NCBI GenBank assembly: GCA_900539945.1
Contig: UQDV01000010.1
Coordinates: 7,235-71,234, forward strand
Direction of reading: 5' to 3'
Length of the DNA: 64,000 bases
Source of the DNA: an uncultured Faecalibacterium sp.
GTDB taxonomy: Bacteria > Bacillota > Clostridia > Oscillospirales > Ruminococcaceae
Positions 1 to 8,873 of the stretch are shown in pieces. Under the pieces are notes generated by a model that was given only the letters and a program-made list of their open reading frames with translations, was not told the DNA's origin and ran no database searches. The position numbers were made by a program, and so were the translations under genes. Each line of letters opens with the position of its first letter. Positions within the stretch are counted from its first letter, which is position 1.

Positions 1-471
1 CAGAGCGGCGCGGTGCTGGCCAACGTGCAGGACAACGCCTTGGTGGGGCAGGCCTTCACCGCTGCCTTTGGCAGCTTTGGCCCCAAGTTCATCGCTATTT
101 CCATCCTGCTGTTTGCCTACTCCACCACGCTGGGCTGGAGCCACTATGGCACGAAAGCGGTGGAGTACCTGTTCGGCACCACGGGCAGCCGCATCTATAA
201 AGTGGTGTTCGTGGGCATGACCGTGGTGGGCTCCACCATGAAGCTGGGCCTTGCCTGGGACCTGTCCGATACCTTCAACGGCCTGATGATGATCCCGAAC
301 CTCATCGGCGTGCTGGCACTGTCCGGTACGGTGGTGGCCATCACGAAAAACTATCTGGACCGCCGGGTGAAGGGGCTGGATATCGAGCCCATGTGGTCGG
401 CCTTTGAGGAGTACCAGAAACAGGAAGAAGCCGAAGCGGCCGCCGAGGAAGCGGCACAGCGCGGCCAGTAA
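1..471 (+). CDS. Sodium:alanine/glycine symporter (AGCS family), C-terminal part
   Basis: The reading frame is already open at base 1, so the gene begins outside the window; 156 codons are visible. The product resembles the C-terminal end of AGCS-family amino acid:cation symporters, with the typical stretch FAYSTTLGWSHYG followed by further hydrophobic helices, and would import alanine or glycine with Na+ across the cytoplasmic membrane. The tail after the last helix is charged and rich in Glu and Ala, so it should be cytoplasmic. A strong terminator follows the stop codon. The family call is firm; the substrate cannot be read from this part. Confidence 0.85.
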   Translation, partial: QSGAVLANVQDNALVGQAFTAAFGSFGPKFIAISILLFAYSTTLGWSHYGTKAVEYLFGTTGSRIYKVVFVGMTVVGSTMKLGLAWDLSDTFNGLMMIPNLIGVLALSGTVVAITKNYLDRRVKGLDIEPMWSAFEEYQKQEEAEAAAEEAAQRGQ

Positions 472-487
472 GACCGGATAAAACGCG

Positions 488-528
488 GCCGGGCCGTTCC
501 ACGCATCGTGGAACGGCCCGGCTTTTTT
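488..528 (+). terminator. Rho-independent terminator after the AGCS symporter
   Basis: A perfect 16-bp stem (488-503 with 507-522), loop CAT, is followed by six T residues at 523-528. It ends the symporter transcript and lies next to the stop codon of the convergent flavoprotein gene. Confidence 0.92.
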
Positions 529-529
529 G

Positions 530-1801
530 TCAATGTTTCTTTTTGCGGGGAGGCTTCTGGGACGGTACAGCCCGGCGCGGTTTTGCCGCACTGCGCCCGG
601 CGGCAAGGCCGCTGCCAAAGGCCCAGTGCAGGTTGAAGCCGCCGCAGCGGCCCACGCAGTCCAGCGTTTCGCCCACAAAGTAAAGGCCGGGGCAGCCCTT
701 GAACTGGAAATCCGGTTCCAGCTCGGTGAGGGCAAGGCCGCCGCCGGTGACCTGCGCCTGCTTCCAGCCGCAGGGGGTCAGGCCCTCGAACCGCCAGTGC
801 TTGGCGATGTGGGCCAGCTTCTGCCACTGGGCGGCGGAGAGCCGGTGCACATCGGCGTCCGGCAGGCCGGCGGCCTGCCACAGGGCACGGCCCAACTTGG
901 CGTTCAGCAGGCCCAGCCAGAAGTCTGCCGCCGTATCGCCCGGCAGCAGGGGTACGCGGGCGGCGAACAGCGCGGAAAGTGCGTCCTCGGCAACGTCCGG
1001 GAAGAGGTCCAGCTCCACGGCAGGGTTTTTCACCGCCGGGGTCAGGTGGCGGGTCAGGTCCATGATGCAGATGCCGGACAGGCCGTAGTCGGTGAACTGT
1101 ACCTCACCCCGGTAATCTGCCAGCAGGGTGCTGCCGCTGTACAGGGCGGCGTGGGCCTTGGCCCGGATGCCGGCCAGACGCTTGTCCGGCTTTGCACACT
1201 GCAAAGCGGTCAGGCAGGGGTACAGCGGGGCCAGTGCACCGCCGCACTGGGCGGCGAACCGGGGGCCGAAGCCGTCGGTGCCGAACTGCGGCCCGGCACT
1301 GCCGCCCATGGCACAGACCACGGCATCGGCCCGTAAGCTCTCGTCGGCACCGTCCGCGTTGGAGAACAGCACCACATAGCCGCCCCGGCTCTGGCTCAGG
1401 GTCTGCACGGTGCAGCCGGTACGCACCTCCACGCCGCAGCGGGCCAGATGATGCTCCAGCAGGGCCAGCACGTCGGCGGCCTGATTGGAGTAGGGGTATA
1501 CCCGGCCGGTCTCATCGGTGCGGGTGTAAAGGCCCAGCGCACGGAACCAGCCCAGTGGGTCGGCGGCGTTCACCGTGCGCAGCAGCGCGTCCAGCGCGGC
1601 GCGGTCAGCAGAAGAGTAGCTTTCCGGCGTGATGCCCTCGTTGTCGAGGTTGCAGCGGCCGTTGCCGGTGGCCAGCAGCTTTTTGCCCGGGCGGGGGCTG
1701 CGCTCCAGCACCGTGACGCGGGCTGTGGGGTCTGTCTGCGCGGCAGCCAGAGCGGCCGCCAGCCCGGCGGCCCCGCCGCCCAGAATGAGGATGTGTGCCA
1801 T
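530..1801 (-). CDS. BaiN/HI0933-family FAD-dependent oxidoreductase (YhiN-like)
   Basis: The product is 423 aa. It opens with a Rossmann FAD-binding motif, GGGAAGLAAA, near residue 8, followed by the family signature ATGNGRCN near residue 46, and closes with a second FAD-contact segment (FVGETLDCVGRCGGFNL) near residues 370-385. This is the COG2081 flavoprotein group, which includes BaiN (bile-acid reduction) and uncharacterised YhiN/HI0933 proteins. FAD binding is well supported; the substrate is unknown and a bile-acid role is not shown by the sequence. The gene is alone on its strand, convergent with the symporter and divergent from spoVT. Confidence 0.85.
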   Translation of the reverse strand: MAHILILGGGAAGLAAALAAAQTDPTARVTVLERSPRPGKKLLATGNGRCNLDNEGITPESYSSADRAALDALLRTVNAADPLGWFRALGLYTRTDETGRVYPYSNQAADVLALLEHHLARCGVEVRTGCTVQTLSQSRGGYVVLFSNADGADESLRADAVVCAMGGSAGPQFGTDGFGPRFAAQCGGALAPLYPCLTALQCAKPDKRLAGIRAKAHAALYSGSTLLADYRGEVQFTDYGLSGICIMDLTRHLTPAVKNPAVELDLFPDVAEDALSALFAARVPLLPGDTAADFWLGLLNAKLGRALWQAAGLPDADVHRLSAAQWQKLAHIAKHWRFEGLTPCGWKQAQVTGGGLALTELEPDFQFKGCPGLYFVGETLDCVGRCGGFNLHWAFGSGLAAGRSAAKPRRAVPSQKPPRKKKH

Positions 1802-1923
1802 GCCGGCACCTGCCTTTCGTGGTTGGATTTGTGTTTATTGTAGCAGAAGCCCGCCCAAAACACAATGAAGGGGCAAAGAAAAACGGAGCGCGCCCGGCGG
1901 GATTTTTACACTGTGCATGGCAG

Positions 1924-1952
1924 GTATAAATTCCCTTGGCTGACAAATACTA
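1924..1952 (+). promoter_or_regulatory. Candidate sigma-G-type (forespore) promoter of spoVT
   Basis: GTATA (1924-1928), 17 bp, then AATACTA (1946-1952). This fits the forespore sigma-G pattern GNATR-N17/18-CATNNTA with one mismatch in the -10 box. The position, about 50 bp before the spoVT start, is right, and spoVT is sigma-G dependent in Bacillus subtilis. The assignment is by eye only. Confidence 0.5.
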
Positions 1953-2001
1953 TGGACACAGCCAATTGCAAGCAGAACCGGAAACAGGGAGGAAACACCG
2001 C

Positions 2002-2544
2002 ATGAAAGCAACCGGAATCGTCCGCCGCATTGATGAACTGGGCCGGGTGGTCATCCCCAAGGAGATCCGCCGCACCCAGCGCATCCGGCGCGGGGACCCA
2101 CTGGAGATCTTTACCACCGGGGACGGGGAAGTGATCTTCAAAAAGTATTCGCCCATCGGGGAGATGAGCACCGTAGCCGCCCAGTACACCGAGGTGCTCA
2201 ACAAGAGCTTTGCCCTCACCGCCTTTGTGGCCGACCGGGACCACATTCTGGCCGTGAGCGGGGCAGGCCGGCGGGAACTGGCCGACCGCAGCATCAGCCA
2301 GCCGCTGGAAAAGCTCATAGACGCCCGCCGCCCCTACCGGAACGAGGGCGAGCCGGACCGGGCCCTGATGCCCTGCGAAGGGGCCGCCCGGGTGCTGCTG
2401 TGCGCGGTGCCTATCATCGCGGCGGGGGACGTGGCCGGTGCGGTGGGGTTGCTGACCGAGGACCGCACCGCCACGCCGGACGAAGCCCAGTGTAAAGCCG
2501 TGAGCGTGGCGGCGGCCTTTCTGGCAAAGCAGATGGAAGAGTAA
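2002..2544 (+). CDS. spoVT: Stage V sporulation protein T (AbrB-type transcription factor)
   Basis: The product is 180 aa, the family's usual length. Residues 1-50 form an AbrB/SpoVT swapped-hairpin DNA-binding domain (MKATGIVRRIDELGRVVIPK), nearly identical to B. subtilis SpoVT, and the rest is a GAF-like effector domain ending in FLAKQMEE. SpoVT tunes forespore gene expression late in sporulation. An in-frame upstream start at 1936 would add 22 residues, but the family alignment and the GGGAGGAA site just before 2002 favour this start. A sigma-G-like promoter sits upstream, and a palindromic repeat that may also terminate transcription lies downstream. Confidence 0.93.
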   Translation: MKATGIVRRIDELGRVVIPKEIRRTQRIRRGDPLEIFTTGDGEVIFKKYSPIGEMSTVAAQYTEVLNKSFALTAFVADRDHILAVSGAGRRELADRSISQPLEKLIDARRPYRNEGEPDRALMPCEGAARVLLCAVPIIAAGDVAGAVGLLTEDRTATPDEAQCKAVSVAAAFLAKQMEE

Positions 2545-2553
2545 AAGAAAACG

Positions 2554-2631
2554 AAAACTCCCTCAGTCGCCTGCGGCGGAAGCTCCTCCCTTGGGGGCTG
2601 GCATCGCGGCAGCGATGACTGGGGGAGTTTT
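2554..2631. repeat. Dispersed palindromic repeat, copy 1 (short form)
   Basis: Terminal inverted repeats AAAACTCCCTCAGTC (2554-2568) and GACTGGGGGAGTTTT (2617-2631) match at 14 of 15 positions. They enclose two or three smaller hairpins (GCC-TGC-GGC, AGCTCCTCCC/GGGGGCT, CATCGC/GCGATG). The CTCAGTC ... GACTG ends and the internal AGCTCC..GGGG hairpin recur in three longer copies in this window. This copy could also act as the spoVT terminator. Confidence 0.75.
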
Positions 2632-2682
2632 GCTGGGTTTATGACAGAATTATGAATCTTTCAAAACATTTTTGCAAAGCCC

Positions 2683-2741
2683 TTGACAGCACCGGAAAAT
2701 TGGCTATAATGGTCTTAGCACTCAGGAACAAGGAGTGCTAA
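2683..2741 (+). promoter_or_regulatory. hrcA operon promoter with CIRCE operator
   Basis: The -35 box TTGACA (2683-2688), a 16-bp spacer and the -10 box TATAAT (2705-2710) form a near-consensus sigma-A promoter. Right after it lies a perfect CIRCE element, TTAGCACTC (2715-2723), nine bases, then GAGTGCTAA (2733-2741). HrcA bound here would block initiation, so the operon is expected to be derepressed by heat shock. No second CIRCE is visible before dnaK. Confidence 0.96.
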
Positions 2742-2775
2742 ACAAGAAAAGCCAAGCAAAAAGGAGGCAGGCGCT

Positions 2776-3849
2776 ATGACGATGGATGCACGCAAACAAC
2801 GCGTTTTGCAGGCGATCGTGGCGCTGTATGGTCTCGAAGGCGAGCCCGTGGGCAGCAGTGTGCTGGCCAACTACTTTGACATGGCTGTGTCCAGCGCCAC
2901 CCTTCGCAATGAAATGGCGGCGCTGACAAAGCTGGGCCTGCTGGAACAGCCCCACACCAGTGCGGGCCGCGTGCCCAGCGCCAAGGGCTACCGTTATTAT
3001 CTCGACAACCTGCTGACGGACGATCAGCCGCTGGACCGCGTGACCCGCGCCCGGGTGGATGCCGTGTTCGCCAGCCTGGATCATGAACCGGAAAAGCTGG
3101 CACAGGGTGCCGCCAGAGCGCTGGCCGCCATCAGCGGCTGTACCGCCGCGGTCAGCACCCCCTGCGCCGAGGACCTGTGCATCGCCCATTACGAGGTGGT
3201 GCAGGTGGGCCGCAGCGCAGCCGCTGTGCTGGCGGTGACCACCGCCGGTTACGTCCGCACCCGTGTGGCGCGGGTGCGCAGCGGCCTCTCCCGTGAGAAA
3301 GCCGCTGCCCTGGCCGCACTGCTGAACCACAGCCTGACCTTTGTGGCGCCGGTGGATCTGTCCGGCCGGATGCTGGCCGAGCTGTGCAGTCAGATCGACC
3401 CGGAACTGGTGCCCGTCATCAGCGCCGCCGCCGCCATCCTGCAGGACTCGGTCAAACCCCACGTCTTTCTGGGCGGCGAGCAGCACCTGCTGGACTGGCC
3501 GCAGCTGGACGGCAAGGTGGGCGACATCCTCACCCTGCTGAACGACGAGGAACAGGCCGCTGGCCTCATCGCACCCCCCGCAGACCGCAATGAGAGCGTG
3601 CTGCTGGGCGAGGATCTGGAGCCGCAGATCCCCGGCATGTGCATCGTGAGCGACCGGTATCTGGTGGGCGGAGGCCTGTGGGGCTCCATTGCCCTGATCG
3701 GCCCCACCCGGATGCCCTTCCAGAAGCTGATGCCGCTGCTGCATTACTTTGCAGACCAGCTGGGCGAGGGCATGAGCGGCAAACGAAAAGACACCCCGCA
3801 GGCTGCCGCACCCCGGCGGACTGTGATCTATAAGGAGGATCTGGAATGA
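2776..3849 (+). CDS. hrcA: Heat-inducible transcription repressor HrcA
   Basis: The 357-aa product has an N-terminal winged-helix domain (about residues 1-80, with SSATLRNEMAALTKLGLLEQPHTSAGRVPS typical of HrcA) and a C-terminal GAF-like dimerisation domain. HrcA binds CIRCE and represses class I heat-shock genes, and its folding depends on chaperonins. It is the first gene of hrcA-grpE-dnaK-dnaJ, directly behind its own operator. The start at 2776 has an AAGGAGG site 8-9 bases upstream. The stop codon overlaps the grpE start by four bases, suggesting translational coupling. Confidence 0.97.
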   Translation: MTMDARKQRVLQAIVALYGLEGEPVGSSVLANYFDMAVSSATLRNEMAALTKLGLLEQPHTSAGRVPSAKGYRYYLDNLLTDDQPLDRVTRARVDAVFASLDHEPEKLAQGAARALAAISGCTAAVSTPCAEDLCIAHYEVVQVGRSAAAVLAVTTAGYVRTRVARVRSGLSREKAAALAALLNHSLTFVAPVDLSGRMLAELCSQIDPELVPVISAAAAILQDSVKPHVFLGGEQHLLDWPQLDGKVGDILTLLNDEEQAAGLIAPPADRNESVLLGEDLEPQIPGMCIVSDRYLVGGGLWGSIALIGPTRMPFQKLMPLLHYFADQLGEGMSGKRKDTPQAAAPRRTVIYKEDLE

Positions 3850-4481
3850 GCGAAGAAACCAAAAAGACTGCTCCCGCTGCGGAAGCGGAGCAGCAGCCCG
3901 CCGCCGCTCCGGAGGCAACGGCAGAGCAGGCAGCTCCCGCACAGGAGCCCGCCGCAGAAGAAGCTGCCGACCCGAAGGACGACAAGAAAAAGGACGGCGG
4001 CTGGTTCAACAAGAAGGCCCGCGAGATGGAAGCCGTCAAGGCTAAGCTGGACGCGGCCGAGCAGAACGCCGCACAGGCCAAGGAACAGCTGCTGCGCATG
4101 GCTGCCGAGTACGACAACTACCGCAAGCGCTCCACCCGCGAAGCCGACCAGAAGTTCAACGACGGCATTTCCTTTGCCGTGAACCAGATCATCCCCATTC
4201 TCGACACGCTGGATATGGCAGCCAACGCTCCTACCACCGACGAGAACTACAAGAAGGGTGTGGTCATGACGCTGGACAAAGCCGCCAAGGCGCTGGAAGC
4301 CCTCCATGTGGAGGAGATCGAAGCGCTGGGCAAGCCCTTTGACCCCAACTTCATGAACGCCGTGCAGCAGATTCCCGCCCCGGACGGGCAGGAGAGCGGC
4401 ACGGTGGTCACCGTCTACCAGAAGGGTTACAAGCTGGGCGACAAGATCGTCCGCCATGCGACCGTTGTGGTGGCCGAATAA
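3846..4481 (+). CDS. grpE: Nucleotide exchange factor GrpE
   Basis: The 211-aa product has a long, low-complexity N-terminal region rich in Ala, Glu and Pro (about residues 1-45). A coiled coil follows, then the GrpE core with the AEYDNYRKRSTRE signature near residue 88 and the C-terminal beta domain (VVTVYQKGYKLGDKIVRHATVVV). GrpE releases ADP from DnaK and so resets the chaperone cycle in the cytoplasm. It overlaps hrcA and is followed by dnaK after about 100 bp. The extended N-terminus is longer than in E. coli GrpE but common in clostridia. Confidence 0.97.
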   Translation: MSEETKKTAPAAEAEQQPAAAPEATAEQAAPAQEPAAEEAADPKDDKKKDGGWFNKKAREMEAVKAKLDAAEQNAAQAKEQLLRMAAEYDNYRKRSTREADQKFNDGISFAVNQIIPILDTLDMAANAPTTDENYKKGVVMTLDKAAKALEALHVEEIEALGKPFDPNFMNAVQQIPAPDGQESGTVVTVYQKGYKLGDKIVRHATVVVAE

Positions 4482-4584
4482 CAACGCCTGAACTTCCGCA
4501 AGGGAGTTTTGAATATACCATCCGCTAAGCAAAAACTTGAGCATCATATAAACAAGAGTTGTTCTTTCGAGAGGAGTTTTCATT

Positions 4585-6417
4585 ATGAGTAAGATCATTG
4601 GTATCGACCTTGGTACTACCAACAGCTGCGTGGCTGTCATGGAGGGCGGCGAGCCCGTTGTCATCGCAAACTCTGAGGGTGCACGCACCACCCCGTCTGT
4701 GGTCGGCTTTACCAAGACCGGCGACCGTCTGGTCGGCCAGGTCGCAAAGCGTCAGGCCATCACCAATCCCGAAAACACCGTGGCTTCCATCAAGCGTTAC
4801 ATGGGCACCGACCACAAGGTGACCCTGAACGGCAAGGAGTACACTCCCCAGCAGGTCAGCGCTATGATTCTGCAGAAGCTGAAGGCTGACGCCGAGGCTT
4901 ACCTGGGCGAGCCCGTCACCGAGGCCGTCATCACCGTGCCTGCCTACTTCAACGACAGCCAGCGTCAGGCCACCAAGGACGCCGGCACCATCGCAGGCCT
5001 GAACGTCCGCCGTATCATCAACGAGCCCACTGCCGCTTCTCTGGCATACGGCATTGATAAGGAAGAGGACCAGAAGATCATGGTCTACGACCTGGGCGGC
5101 GGCACCTTCGATGTGTCCATCATTGAGATGGGCGACGGCGTGACCGAGGTCCTGGCCACCAACGGTGATACTCACCTGGGCGGCGATGATTTCGACCAGC
5201 GCATCATCGACTGGATGGCAGACGCCTTCCAGACCGAGAACGGCATCGACCTGCGCAAGGACAAGATGGCTGCACAGCGCCTGAAGGAAGCTGCCGAGAA
5301 GGCAAAGATCGAGCTGTCCAGCGCGATGAGCAGCCAGATCAACCTGCCCTTCATCACTGCCGACGCTACCGGCCCCAAGCATCTGGATATGACCCTGACC
5401 CGCGCAAAGTTCAACGAGCTGACCGCAGATCTGGTCGACCGTACCATGGGCCCCGTCCGCAAGGCTCTGCAGGATGCAGGCCTGCGTCCCTCTGACCTGA
5501 AGAAGGTCCTGATGGTCGGCGGCTCCACCCGTATCCCCGCTGTCTACGATGCCGTCAAGAAGGAACTGAACTGCGAGCCCTTCAAGGGCATCAACCCCGA
5601 TGAGTGCGTGGCCGTGGGTGCTGCCATCCAGGGCGGCGTGCTGCAGGGCGATGTCAAGGGCCTGCTGCTGCTGGATGTCACCCCGCTGAGCCTGGGCATT
5701 GAGACTCTGGGCGGCGTGTGCACCAAGATCATTGACCGCAACACCACCATCCCCACCCACAAGAGCCAGGTGTTCTCCACCGCAGCCGACAACCAGCCCT
5801 CTGTTGAGGTCAACGTGCTGCAGGGCGAGCGTGAGTTTGCCCGCGACAACAAGAGCCTGGGTGTGTTCCACCTGGATGGCATCGCTCCGGCTCCCCGTGG
5901 TGTGCCTCAGATCGAAGTCACCTTCGATATCGACGCCAACGGCATCGTGAAGGTCAGCGCAAAGGATCTGGGCACCGGCAAGGAGCAGAACATCACCATC
6001 ACTGCTTCCACCAACATGTCCAAGGAGGACATCGACAAGGCTGTGAAGGAAGCTGAGCAGTTTGCTGCCGACGATAAGAAGAAGCGTGAAGAGGTCGATA
6101 TCCGCAACGGTGCCGACCAGATGGTGTTCCAGACCGAGAAGATGCTGAAGGAGAACGGCGACAAGCTGCCCGCAGACGTCAAGAGCGATGCCGAGGCAAA
6201 GCTGGCCGACCTCAAGACTGCCGTGCAGTCCGGCTCCATCGACGACATCAAGGCAAAGCAGGAAGCTTTGAGCCAGGTGTTCGAGAAGATGTACCAGGCA
6301 GCTGCTGCCGCACAGCAGGCTGCAGGCGCACAGCCCGGCCCCGACGCAGGTGCTTCCAACAACCAGCAGAAGCCCAACGATGACGGCGTCGTGGATGCCG
6401 ACTTCAAGGAAGTCTGA
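4585..6417 (+). CDS. dnaK: Molecular chaperone DnaK (Hsp70)
   Basis: The 610-aa product carries all Hsp70 landmarks: the ATP-binding start [14 protein letters not shown], the phosphate loop [11 protein letters not shown] near residue 168, [13 protein letters not shown], and a substrate-binding domain from about residue 360 with its helical lid. It ends in an acidic tail, [12 protein letters not shown]. It folds and refolds proteins with DnaJ and GrpE. The start has a GAGAGGAG site about 10 bases upstream. It is transcribed from the CIRCE-controlled promoter; the 103-bp gap before it shows no CIRCE copy. Confidence 0.98.
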   Translation: MSKIIGIDLGTTNSCVAVMEGGEPVVIANSEGARTTPSVVGFTKTGDRLVGQVAKRQAITNPENTVASIKRYMGTDHKVTLNGKEYTPQQVSAMILQKLKADAEAYLGEPVTEAVITVPAYFNDSQRQATKDAGTIAGLNVRRIINEPTAASLAYGIDKEEDQKIMVYDLGGGTFDVSIIEMGDGVTEVLATNGDTHLGGDDFDQRIIDWMADAFQTENGIDLRKDKMAAQRLKEAAEKAKIELSSAMSSQINLPFITADATGPKHLDMTLTRAKFNELTADLVDRTMGPVRKALQDAGLRPSDLKKVLMVGGSTRIPAVYDAVKKELNCEPFKGINPDECVAVGAAIQGGVLQGDVKGLLLLDVTPLSLGIETLGGVCTKIIDRNTTIPTHKSQVFSTAADNQPSVEVNVLQGEREFARDNKSLGVFHLDGIAPAPRGVPQIEVTFDIDANGIVKVSAKDLGTGKEQNITITASTNMSKEDIDKAVKEAEQFAADDKKKREEVDIRNGADQMVFQTEKMLKENGDKLPADVKSDAEAKLADLKTAVQSGSIDDIKAKQEALSQVFEKMYQAAAAAQQAAGAQPGPDAGASNNQQKPNDDGVVDADFKEV

Positions 6418-6578
6418 TCCATGAAATGAGCGGTGGGTGTCCGGCCAAACCGGCGGGCACGCACGCATGAATAGCAAAAGCCGCTCCGGTTTTGCCGGGG
6501 CGGCTCTTGCTGGTTATAGAGCGAGGAACCACCGGGAACAAGTCCCGGGTATGGATGTTCCCGGAGAGGTGAGTGGAT
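6418..6578 (+). other. dnaK-dnaJ intergenic region with hairpins
   Basis: No gene is visible. A 9-bp-class hairpin (AGCCGC near 6479 pairing with GCGGCT ending at 6505) is not followed by a T-run. A second hairpin, CCGGGAA...TTCCCGG, spans about 6536-6564 just before the dnaJ ribosome site. Such structures often mark RNA processing or stability differences between dnaK and dnaJ; that role is inferred. Confidence 0.45.
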
Positions 6579-7757
6579 ATGGCACAGGAAAAACGTGATT
6601 ATTACGAGGTGCTGGGGGTATCCAAAACGGCGACGGACGCGGAGATCAAAAAGGCCTACCGCAAGCTCGCTATGAAGTACCACCCGGACTACAACCCCGG
6701 CGACAAGGAAGCCGAGGAAAAGTTCAAGGAGGTCAATGAGGCCAACGAGGTGCTTTCGGACCCGAAAAAGCGCCAGCTGTACGACCAGTACGGTTTTGCA
6801 GGCGTTGACCCGGCCTACGCAGCCCAGAACGGCGGCGGCCCCGGTGCGGGCGGCTTTGGCGGTTTTGGCGGCGACGGTGTGGACCTGGGCGACATCTTCG
6901 GCGATATCTTCGGCGGCGGTTTCGGCGGCTTTGGCGGTTCGTCCCGTCGGGCCAATCCCAACGCACCCCGCAAGGGTCAGGACATCCGTGTGCGCATCAC
7001 CCTGAGCTTTGACGAGGCCGTGCACGGCTGCAAGAAGAACATCACCATCACCCGTCAGCAGGAGTGCACCGAGTGCCACGGCAGCGGCTGGGCCGCCGGG
7101 ACCAGCCCCGAGACCTGCCCGGACTGCGGCGGCCGCGGCTTCGTGATCCGTCAGCAGCGCACTCCCTTTGGTGTGATGCAGACCCAGCAGCCCTGCTCCC
7201 GCTGCGGCGGCAAGGGCAAGCTGGTCAAGAACCCCTGCAAGGTCTGCCATGGCAGCGGCAAGGTGGCCACCAAAAAGACGCTGGAGGTGTCCATCCCCAT
7301 GGGCATCGACGACGACCAGAGCTTTGCACTGCGCGGCATGGGCGATGCCGGTGCCAACGGCGGCCCCTCCGGTGATGTGATCGTCATGGTCACCGTGCGG
7401 CCCAGCGAGGTGTTCCAGCGCGACGGCTACGACGTGTGGGTCACGGTGCCCATCACCTACAGCCAGGCGGTGCTGGGCGACGAGATCCAGGTGCCGTCCA
7501 TCGACGGCAAGGTGGAGTACACCGTGCCGGAGGGCACCCAGAGCGGCACCACCTTCCGCCTGCGCGGCAAGGGCATCCAGTACCTGAACGGCCGCGGCCG
7601 CGGCGACATGTACGTCAAGTGCGAGGTGGAGATCCCCAAAAAGCTGAACAAGACCCAGCGCGAGGCCCTGAAGAAATTTGAGGGCACCCTGAAAGAAGAG
7701 AACTACGAAAAGCGCAAGGGCTTCTTCAAAAAGCTGAAGGATATGTTCAACGCATAA
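6579..7757 (+). CDS. dnaJ: Chaperone protein DnaJ (Hsp40)
   Basis: The 392-aa product has the full type I DnaJ layout. A J domain carries the HPD motif ([17 protein letters not shown]) at the N-terminus and is followed by a Gly/Phe-rich linker (about residues 75-130). A zinc domain carries four CxxCxGxG modules ([32 protein letters not shown]), and C-terminal peptide-binding domains complete it. DnaJ delivers substrates to DnaK and triggers its ATPase. A GTG two codons upstream (6573) is possible, but ATG at 6579 has the better spacing to GGAGAGGTG. Confidence 0.97.
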   Translation: MAQEKRDYYEVLGVSKTATDAEIKKAYRKLAMKYHPDYNPGDKEAEEKFKEVNEANEVLSDPKKRQLYDQYGFAGVDPAYAAQNGGGPGAGGFGGFGGDGVDLGDIFGDIFGGGFGGFGGSSRRANPNAPRKGQDIRVRITLSFDEAVHGCKKNITITRQQECTECHGSGWAAGTSPETCPDCGGRGFVIRQQRTPFGVMQTQQPCSRCGGKGKLVKNPCKVCHGSGKVATKKTLEVSIPMGIDDDQSFALRGMGDAGANGGPSGDVIVMVTVRPSEVFQRDGYDVWVTVPITYSQAVLGDEIQVPSIDGKVEYTVPEGTQSGTTFRLRGKGIQYLNGRGRGDMYVKCEVEIPKKLNKTQREALKKFEGTLKEENYEKRKGFFKKLKDMFNA

Positions 7758-7767
7758 ACTTACGCCA

Positions 7768-7804
7768 AAGGCGGCGGCATCGGAACGATGCCGCCGCCTT
7801 TTTT
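7768..7804 (+). terminator. Terminator of the hrcA-dnaJ operon
   Basis: A 15-bp stem (7768-7782 with 7786-7800), loop GAA, continues into a run of T residues to 7804. It directly follows dnaJ. Confidence 0.92.
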
Positions 7805-7817
7805 GCTGCCGCAAAAC

Positions 7818-7853
7818 AAAAAGCGAGGGGGCTTCCCGATGGGAAGCCCCCTC
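7818..7853 (-). terminator. Terminator after the GG-leader peptide genes
   Basis: A perfect 13-bp stem (7825-7837 with 7841-7853), loop GAT on the plus strand. On the minus strand it is followed by GCTTTTTGTTTT, which ends the transcript of the two peptide genes. Confidence 0.9.
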
Positions 7854-7882
7854 ACAGTGGATCTTTGGTATCTCCGGGCAAA

Positions 7883-8218
7883 TTACTTCTTGAAGATGAT
7901 GTAAGCTGCCGGGATCAGGCCGAGACCGCTGGTGGCAATGTTTAAGGTGACGAAGTTGTAAGCGCAGCCGATGCCATAGATGGCGTTGGTCACGCTCTTC
8001 TCACAGCCTGCCACAAAGGCGTCCAGACCGGTGTCCAGCCAGGTGCTGGGGTTCTTCTTGCGGTAATCACGGATCTCCGTGCTTGCCTTGTACCAGCCAT
8101 AGGGCGGGATCAGGGCAGCCAGCAGAGCCTGGGTCATGGTAGCGCCGCCTTCGGTGTAGGTCATCTCTTCCTGCGACAGAACATTGTACATTGCGGGAAG
8201 CATCATGGTCTTTTCCAT
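7883..8218 (-). CDS. Double-glycine leader peptide, putative bacteriocin or signal precursor (second of pair)
   Basis: The product is 111 aa. The first 25 residues form a classic double-glycine leader, with [19 protein letters not shown] at residues 7-25 and predicted cleavage after Gly25. The 86-residue core has a hydrophobic N-terminal helix, a charged middle ([10 protein letters not shown]), two Cys and a hydrophobic Gly/Ala-rich end finishing IIFKK. The start at 8218 was chosen because an AAGGAGTG site precedes it and it aligns with the twin gene. Fourteen of the 19 leader residues match the neighbour at 8295-8651. Such leaders are cut and exported by C39-type ABC transporters, and none is in this window. 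Antimicrobial activity is inferred; a secreted signal is also possible. Confidence 0.72.
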   Translation of the reverse strand: MEKTMMLPAMYNVLSQEEMTYTEGGATMTQALLAALIPPYGWYKASTEIRDYRKKNPSTWLDTGLDAFVAGCEKSVTNAIYGIGCAYNFVTLNIATSGLGLIPAAYIIFKK

Positions 8219-8294
8219 AGTAACACTCCTTTTACACAAAACATATTCCATCAGTGCACCTGTTGTGCACTGCATCGTCGGGAGGCAAGGGCAC

Positions 8295-8651
8295 TTACTT
8301 GCGCAGGATCAGCACCAGGCTTACGGGAGCCAGTGCGCACACCGTGACGGCCGACACGCCGTCGCGCAGGAAGTTGCTGGAGGACTTCTTCATATCGGCA
8401 GACAGGGCGTCCAGGGCACGGCCGTAAACGGTAAAGATGTTGCCCTCCTTGTTGCCCGGCTGCTTGAGCCAGTCACGGGTCTGCTGGATGCCCCAGGCGT
8501 AGCTGGCAGCCAGCACGCCCGTGCCAACGATGGTGGCACCGGTACTATACAGGCCCAGCAGGGTGGAGATCACGCCGCCGCCCTGGGTATAGGTCATTTC
8601 GTTATCGGACAGCACTGCATAATCAGCAGGCAGATGCAGATCTTGTTTCAT
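8295..8651 (-). CDS. Double-glycine leader peptide, putative bacteriocin or signal precursor (first of pair)
   Basis: The product is 118 aa with a 25-residue GG leader (LPADYAVLSDNEMTYTQGG at residues 7-25), then a 93-residue core. The core begins with a Gly-rich hydrophobic segment (GVISTLLGLYSTGATIVGTG), carries a charged centre (TRDWLKQPGNKEG) and ends in a hydrophobic stretch closing LILRK. The order of parts matches the downstream peptide, including a similar [22 protein letters not shown] region, so the two look like tandem paralogues, as in two-peptide bacteriocins. AAGGAGTG lies nine bases before the ATG at 8651. A promoter and an upstream terminator make the pair a separate transcription unit. 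Confidence 0.74.
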   Translation of the reverse strand: MKQDLHLPADYAVLSDNEMTYTQGGGVISTLLGLYSTGATIVGTGVLAASYAWGIQQTRDWLKQPGNKEGNIFTVYGRALDALSADMKKSSSNFLRDGVSAVTVCALAPVSLVLILRK

Positions 8652-8750
8652 GGTATCACACACTCCTTTGAAGAAGCGCACCGTCCGCATTGACGGGCCG
8701 CTTCGTTTCCCTCAATGGTTCGGATGGAGAGAGACCCTCTCGCTACCCTC

Positions 8751-8779
8751 ATTTTACAACAGGTGTTTGTTTTTTGCAA
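8751..8779 (-). promoter_or_regulatory. Promoter of the GG-leader peptide genes
   Basis: On the minus strand, TTGCAA (8774-8779) is followed after 17 bp by TAAAAT (8751-8756). It lies about 100 bp before the first peptide gene and downstream of the terminator of the DHHW gene. Confidence 0.6.
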
Positions 8780-8873
8780 GGGGGTTCTGGGTAGAATGTG
8801 CAAAAATCGGAAAGGCGTATGAAAAAAACTGGAAAAGATTGTGAAAATAGCCTGCAATAATCTGACAAAATGC

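Noticed and set aside
4482-4584. Second CIRCE element before dnaK
   Set aside because: No TTAGCACTC or GAGTGCTAA half-site is present.
4525-6477. 650-codon open frame on the minus strand across dnaK
   Set aside because: It is a shadow of dnaK caused by high third-position GC; the protein is low-complexity and resembles no family, and no ribosome site precedes it.
5907-7814. 635-codon minus-strand frame across dnaJ
   Set aside because: Antisense shadow; the real dnaJ protein is certain on the plus strand.
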